Source: Cryptomeria japonica | Taxonomy: Eukaryota > Streptophyta > Pinopsida > Cupressales > Cupressaceae | Assembly: GCF_030272615.1 (NCBI RefSeq) | Contig: NC_081406.1 | Span: 468,764,400 to 468,828,399, forward strand | Length of the DNA stretch: 64,000 nucleotides | Direction: 5' to 3' | Shown here: piece by piece, positions 58,291 through 64,000 of the stretch | How positions within the stretch are numbered: position 1 is the first letter of the stretch | Layout: the number at the start of each line of letters is the position of its first letter | Made by a program: the position numbers and the translations under genes | Notes under the pieces: generated by a model | Databases searched by the model: none | Seen by the model: the letters and a program-made list of their open reading frames with translations, nothing else | What the model was told of the DNA's origin: nothing

Positions 58291-60794
58291 CAACAATACT
58301 AAAGATAGGAATTCGCCAAAACTTTTATACAAGGATATGTATAGTTGCTCACAAAAATTTGAATATTTCTGCAAAAATTATCCTAAGGGACAACAAATGT
58401 TTATCCCATGCTTTCTTCAAAGTCTCCAAAATACTTATCATCCCACTAGAAAGATAAGAAAGTGTCTCAAATTCTCTTCTATCTGTTTAAATATTTGGAT
58501 CCATTGCATCCTTTGCATCGTGCATACTGTTCATCAAATAATCTATCCGGGGAGTGATAAGACTCCTCACTTCCATTACTCTATCGAAAACTCTTTCCTT
58601 TTCATGATTTAAAATATTGATCTTATCTAATATGCTCAAAACTTCAGGTTCAAAAGTACTAGATGGAATTGATTGGGGTGTATATGACTATGATATGCTA
58701 GCTGGTTGTCCTTCGTATTCTCTAATTTTCTTGTGAATGTCCATGGTGAACTTTAGAAAAATTAGATATGACTTGTATATCCAATCATCTTCATCTAGAG
58801 CATCTTGAAATTTTTTTATAGTAGTAACTAACATCACCCTATCATCTTCAATCATCTTCTAAAATATCTTCAACCTCATATAATTAAACTGACTCAAAAC
58901 TTTAATATTTTTTGCTTTCTCCAAAGACTCAAAATGAGAACCTACAACATATAGCATACTCTTAAGCGTATTGAAGGGATCAGAAGTGTTTGGTTTGAAA
59001 GATGACATAGTTTTCTCTAACATGTCTCTTTCCAATTTTATCAACTCTTTGTCTACTGAATGGGACTTAAGAAAGTCCTCACTGGCCTTGGCTTGCATGA
59101 GAGTTGCCAACTTCAATGCCTGAATAAGAGAAAAAGAGCTCAGATCAATAGGCCCTTGGCTAAAGTCATCTAAACCAGTAGCAATTTGTTTCCCTTTATC
59201 AGTAACATTGTCTCTTGCCACTATCACCGGAGCTTGATCTTCCTTCTCCTCTCCTTTCTCCTTTCTAGGTTCCTCTGCACTAGCATCATTTTCACATTTC
59301 TCACCATCATCTTCTCCCTTTTCTGCATCATCTTTCTCCTCAGTTGCTTTCTCTAACACAACTTCTATAACCGGAGGATCCTATTCAACCTTATCAGAGA
59401 TATCAACATCAACATCATCAACAATGGTCTGTTCATTTGATTGCCCTTCCGGAATGGCCTTCTCAGATGTCTGATCTTTTTTTTTATGGGAAAAACTTCA
59501 TGCATTTCCAAAATAGATGTGTCATGAGGTTGTTTCACTAAATGAGTGTCATCATGCACTAAATTCAGATCATAGGTCCAATCTATCAAAGATTGTCTCA
59601 AGATTGCCTCTATTTCTTTGGTCACCTCATCTATTTTTCCAAGCATAAGTTTTTTAACCCTCTTCTTGCTTCATAATTTATCCTTGGCAAGCTTTAAAAG
59701 TCTAATAACTTCATCTATAGAAATGACAAAAGATAGATTCACTAACCCATAAAAGATAGATTCACTAACCCATAATCCTTTATTCTTTCATCCTCTAAAC
59801 TTGATGTATGCCTCCTTGCATCCAAAATGTCATACAAGCTCTTGAGAATCATGGATGATAGTTCTATCAATGTCTTACTATAAATATCCATGTATTGACC
59901 AACTGCTTCCTTAATTTCTCTCTACTCTTTATCATCAAAATTTTCATAATACGCATGCACATTCTTCAAATTTCCATCCTTAAGAATTTTAGCAATTAAT
60001 TCTTGCAAAGCCATTGGGGGTATAACTTCAAAAGTACATTCAATTCTACTAGATTTCAGAGCTTCATCTATGTCAGGCTTCTGCTTCTTGATCACCCTAG
60101 CTTTGCCAAATGGCTCATCTTCAACTCTTGGCTTCTTTATCGGCTGGGTTCCACTGAATTAAGGCTTCTTCACCACTCGGGCATAAGTGGTTGTCTTCTT
60201 TACTTCTCCGACCTCTTCATCTGATTCAGTTTCTTTCTCAATAGCTACATATTTTCTTGCTAGATTCTCTTTCTTTCTCTTTTCAACTCCACTAGTTGAT
60301 GTTATTTGAGGATTGGGTGGAGGAACAAGCTTCTGTATATTGGAGGTAGGGGATGACTTGCTCGGTCTTGGCTTGTCCTACTTGGGAGGATTGGAAACTG
60401 GTTTATTCTTGGGCTTCACCAAGTCTTCCTCCTTCAATATTTTTTTCTCTCTATCTCTTTGCACAACCTCCATTGATAGACCCATTTTCTCTGCAAGCTC
60501 CTCAAATTCCTTCCTTATTTTTCTCTTCCTTGTTGGTTTAGTAAAATTCTTATGCAAATCAAGATCCTTCTCTTGGTATGTTCCAAACCTTTCAACTTTC
60601 TCATCCACTGGCTGACTCAACAAGTGTTGAGCATATGCATCAAGTGTATTTGCATCCACCTCACACCCCATGGGCATGATCCAAATAGTCCTCGACTTAA
60701 TTGCCTTAAAATGACATTGGTCCTTATCAACCATAAAGCATATTGTTTTCTCATATTTTTAAACTATATCTTTCAAGATCCTCTCTGTGCTTTG
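58291..60794 (-). pseudogene. SR2 second ORF, accessory protein related to that of SR1
   Basis: Readable from the insertion boundary: IWIMPMGCEVDANTLDAYAQ, LLSQPVDEKVERFGTYQEKD and a Lys-rich stretch (KPTRKRKIRKEFEELAEKMG) to 60378. An acidic Lys/Glu part follows (EKDDAEKGEDDGEKCENDAS, 59350), then a helical C-terminus (GPIDLSSFSLIQALKLATLM; TSDPFNTLKSMLYVVGSHFE) to 58859, trailing off in other frames. The PMG-x-EV block, the acidic middle and the helical tail occur in the same order in SR1 (13505-15514). Stops and shifts near 60160, 59650 and 59365. The N-terminus is removed by the insertion at 60795. Confidence 0.65.
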
Positions 60795-61720
60795 TGTCGT
60801 GCCCAAACTTTAGGGAAAAACAGAACAACAATTTTTTTTTTTTGACAACATAAACTCATTATATAATCTACATTAAAATGAAATCAATTAAGTTTTGTCT
60901 TAACTAAGGGGTAAATAGAATTGTTTACTAAAGTTGAAATAATTAACTCAATCAATATAGCAACAATAATTAGTGAAGACTAATTATTCCCTAAGAGGGT
61001 CACCGCAACTTAATTAATTAATCTAATCAGCCTAATTAATTTCCCACTAATTAAGTCGAAAGATATTTAAATATCTCGATTATATTTAAAATATTCCAGG
61101 CTAATTAAAATAATGATAATGTTATCTTAAATTAAAATTAATTAATTGGGCGTACGCAAATTCACTTTTTAAATATAACCAATAAGGTTAACAAATTAAA
61201 TAATGATACTTGCTAAATAAATATATTTTATATTAAATTCAATTTTAAATCTCCTAAACCTTCAAATTTTTGAATATTAAATTCTTGGCCAAAACTGACC
61301 TCATAGGCTAAATTTCATGTAAAACAATTATTAACATTCATTAATAATTTCCCCAAATTTAACTTAACGCCCATAATTAATTAAATATGAACAATAACTA
61401 TATAATAACCCTAGTTATTAAAATTAGACCAATAATTGCGAATTAATATATCTATATAAAATTAACCCTCATTTTAAATTATGCATTGATAAAAAGACTA
61501 TATTAAAATAAATTAATCTTCACCTTAGTCAAATAGGGAGTTATAATTAAATTGCCCGACATGGCTATGATTAAATGAGAGGGAAATTCTTCTTCAAACT
61601 TTAAAAGAACTCCCCCTCTTTAACTAATAATTTTAAACCTCAAACCCTAAATAGGGTTGAGTTATTCCTCTACTAAATTTTATTTAAAAACAACTCTAAT
61701 AATTTATTTTTCTTTTCTAA

Positions 61721-61819
61721 ATGCTAACCCTAACCCAAATATGGGCTAGGGTTGCATTTCCTATTTTCCTCTTTAATTTTATATGCTAACCCTAACCCGA
61801 ATATGGGTTAGGGTTGCAT
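61721..61819. repeat. Paired telomere-like hairpins
   Basis: Two 37-bp near-copies (61721-61757 and 61783-61819), each a near-perfect inverted repeat: ATGCTAACCCTAACCC on the left arm and GGGTTAGGGTTGCAT on the right, around a short AATAT loop. The arms contain the plant telomere-type CCCTAA word. Confidence 0.85.
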
Positions 61820-62037
61820 GTTTTACACTTCATGCTCATTGATCTCTCTCTTTTTTTTTGCTAGGGTTTATCCCTTTTTTTTTGTGTGTGTAGGGGATTC
61901 AATGGGGGCGGCAGTCGAACCATGGCGGAGATGGAGGTCTTGCAGTGGCTGCGAGTTTTAAGAGGGCCATGGGAGGGTTTTCACATAGGCGATAGCGAGA
62001 GGGTGGGTTCCACCCGCAGTGGAGCCGAGGCCACTAC

Positions 62038-62210
62038 TGTGGGTCGTGGGCCATAGCGGCACCACAGCGTCCCTGTGGGACATGGCCCGTAGTGGTGTCG
62101 CGGGCTCCCCTATGGACCTCGGCCCATAGTGGCACCATGGTGCCTCTATGGGTCACGACCCACAGTGGTGCCACGGTGCCTCTGTGGGTCATGGCCCACA
62201 GAGAGGACCA
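62038..62210. repeat. 36-bp tandem repeat, five copies, GC-rich
   Basis: Units begin at 62038 (TGTGGGTCGTGGGCC), 62074, 62111, 62147 and 62183 (TGTGGGTCATGGCCC). Length 36-37 bp with scattered changes, many at CpG. Because 36 is a multiple of 3, both strands show 12-residue repeat ORFs that are not credible genes. Confidence 0.85.
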
Positions 62211-62291
62211 TGCCACTCCAAGGCAGCCACAGGGAGCTTCAGCTCCAGCCCTCAGGGTAGGGTTGCAAAAAAAAATAAAATTAAATTTAAA

Positions 62292-62311
62292 ATATATATA
62301 TATATATATAG
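62292..62311. repeat. AT microsatellite
   Basis: Uninterrupted (AT)n run shortly after the 36-bp repeats. Confidence 0.9.
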
Positions 62312-64000
62312 GGTTAGATTTTTAGATTTTTCTTTTTTTTAACATGCAGGAAATAATAAAATATTGACAACATTAAAAGATATACATTACATTTCTTTTT
62401 CAATTGATGTAAAGTGTAATCTAATTAAACATGTATACAAATATTCATTAAGTTAGGTTAAATAGATTCTGAATATGCAACATTAAAATTATTAGGACTG
62501 TCAGATTTAACAGCATGATAAATATATCAAAAGTTTATTTCTTCATTTAAAAAAGACATAAATAGATTAGTCATGTATTAGATTTATTTTTTTTGTATTC
62601 CCTTTTTTTTAATACAGTAATAAAATAAATTAATGGCTGACAGAAAGCAAAATAGGAGAAAACCACAATAGTTATCCTCTTCTTTCATTTCTTATCTATT
62701 TGTATTTCTAGATTTCTCTGCTATGTCTAAATTTGTATATATTTTTTTTCTAATCACATAAAAGTAGATTTTCTAAAAACTAACAGATTTACCTAACTGC
62801 ATTTCTTTTCATTGTAAACTTCTAATAGTTAACTATAGGAAAAGATAATTTTGTCTACCTTAACTTTCTGTATTTTTTTTTTTGAATAACTGACAAAAGT
62901 AAATAAAATTACAGCAGCCTTATAACAGTCTAGAAATCATTTAAAAACTTTAAAAATGCAAACCTATTATTCCTCTAATATCTTTTTAACCATATTTTTG
63001 CACTAGGATCTAAATAACTAGGAATAAATGTTATTTCCAGCTTACTAGAATTCATGCTTTCCTTGAAATAAATTAACTTATCTATCTAAATTTCTTGCAT
63101 TATTTAAAAGGAAAATGAGTGGTTTCAAATAAATGATAGCAGCATTAACATTATAGAATTTATTCAAAATACTTTCTCCTTACTTACAAGATCAATATCT
63201 CTAGTAAAATACACTACATTACATGGTAAGCATTTCTGAATAGTACATTTTTTTTTCAAAATAAATACAACATAAAACTCCTCTTTTATTTTATAACTAA
63301 GATACCACAATAGGAACAATTCCAAAGCTTTTCCTTTAATCCCTTCCCAAAGCAACCTGCAATACAAATCTTAGGGTTGTGACCATGGAGGGATCACCTC
63401 CCAACCTAGGCTTACTAGAAGCCACCCCCAAGCTTGGAGAACCAAGACCTAGATGGGTTACACTCAAGCAAACACAAACAAGCATAGAGACTCACAACAA
63501 ACACATTCCCATCCCAAGGCTAAACATCATCACATAATGTGATTTATACATGGGTGGAAGTGGACCAAGTACCTTGAGGAGAATTGCAAGATAGTAGATC
63601 ACAAGCCATCTCATGGCAACCAAGAACACATCACAAATCCATCTTGACCCAACATCCTTATGACCCACAAGGCATACATGCAATAATTTCTCCCCTTATG
63701 ACCCCCAGATGCATAAACAAAACTATGCAGCAAGGGTCACATAAACAAACCCTTGAGATCACTCTCTTAAAGGGAGCCTCTCACTCTAAGGCTGTTAAAC
63801 AACCTTCCACCCCCAAGACCATTCTACCCTCTCAAGGGTAAGATGGCATTAGATACTCCCATAACACAAGAAAATGCATATCAAAGAAAATAAGTGAAAG
63901 CTCACATATATATCTTCACAAATAAAATACAAGGGAAGAAAACAACTACATTCAAGCAATCTTTCAAAACAAATTTTCTACATACTAAGTAAGAGATTGA

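Larger units (their letters stand above)
57052..60794 (-). mobile_element. SR2: minus-strand Sirevirus-like element, 3' part
   Basis: Its 3' LTR lies at 57052-58143, with polypurine tracts beside it and a second ORF like that of SR1. The plus-strand left end reads TGTTGGATTCAATGAACACTGAGAGG. Its interior is cut at 60795 by another insertion, so gag, any pol and the 5' LTR are outside the window. GGAAG at 57047-57051 is the candidate target duplication; the other side is not visible. Confidence 0.7.
60795..64000. mobile_element. Unidentified LTR-type insertion in SR2, running off the window
   Basis: SR2 coding sequence stops at CTTTG (60790-60794) and TGTCGTGCCCAAACTTTAGG begins. A TG start and a shift to very AT-rich DNA with a GC-rich island (about 61900-62260) resemble the 21266-25773 insertion in general plan, but the end sequences differ. 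The right end and any coding domain are outside the window. From 62270 to 64000 I see only AT-rich DNA and, from about 63370, somewhat more balanced sequence without a supported gene. Confidence 0.45.

Noticed and set aside
57052-60794. Plant pararetrovirus (caulimovirus-like) insertion
   Set aside because: LTR ends, polypurine tracts and the accessory ORF match Sirevirus-type elements; there is no RT or movement-protein sequence.
62034-62342. 12-residue repeat ORFs on both strands
   Set aside because: Produced by the 36-bp tandem repeat; a period divisible by three keeps all frames open.
63370-64000. Possible host exon in less AT-rich sequence
   Set aside because: Only short overlapping frames on both strands, with no recognisable protein, splice pattern or codon bias.

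Overview
This window reads as a gene-poor, repeat-filled stretch of a large land-plant nuclear genome. The very long, deeply nested LTR retrotransposons suggest a gymnosperm or similarly inflated genome (my inference; no sequence signature proves the species). I found no intact host gene, tRNA, rRNA or CRISPR. Every coding stretch is a decayed mobile-element gene with stops or frameshifts.

Layout from outside in. (1) 1-1880 is the 3' part of a decayed plant transposase-like gene. (2) It is interrupted at 1881 by GY1, a plus-strand Ty3/gypsy element: a giant 5' LTR from 1881 to about 9.4 kb, gag at 17.1 kb, protease, an RNase H placed before RT, RT, RNase H and integrase to 27.4 kb, then a 3' LTR from 27529. 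(3) GY1 was later broken by five insertions: a 787-bp TG...CA insertion in its 5' LTR (3048-3834); SR1, a Sirevirus-like element without pol (9574-17053), in its leader; a 4.5-kb solo-LTR-like insertion (21266-25773, target duplication ATGAG) inside RNase H; GY2, a 25.4-kb minus-strand gypsy element (29866-55242), in its 3' LTR; and SR2, a minus-strand Sirevirus-like element (57052 onward), further along the same LTR. (4) SR2 is itself cut at 60795 by another LTR-type sequence that runs off the window.

The most interesting system is the design shared by GY1 and GY2. Both have LTRs of roughly 6-7 kb whose U3 part is ordered as an array of a short dispersed motif, then a 3.5-4 kb accessory ORF, then a TATA-like promoter. 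The motif arrays differ (TGYGGGATAGYGGG-like in GY1, a palindromic GAACTCCGGGGTTC-like motif in GY2). The two U3 proteins look like distant members of one uncharacterised family. Both elements also carry an extra RNase H between protease and RT.

GY2 has a scrambled 3' end: the integrase C-terminal region is present three times and the LTR three times (one partial), with a 55-bp inverted filler at one junction. SR1 and SR2 share a second ORF that in SR1 includes a 450-bp, almost pure purine, Lys/Glu-rich segment, and both show the repeated AAAGGGGGAG polypurine tracts typical of Sireviruses.
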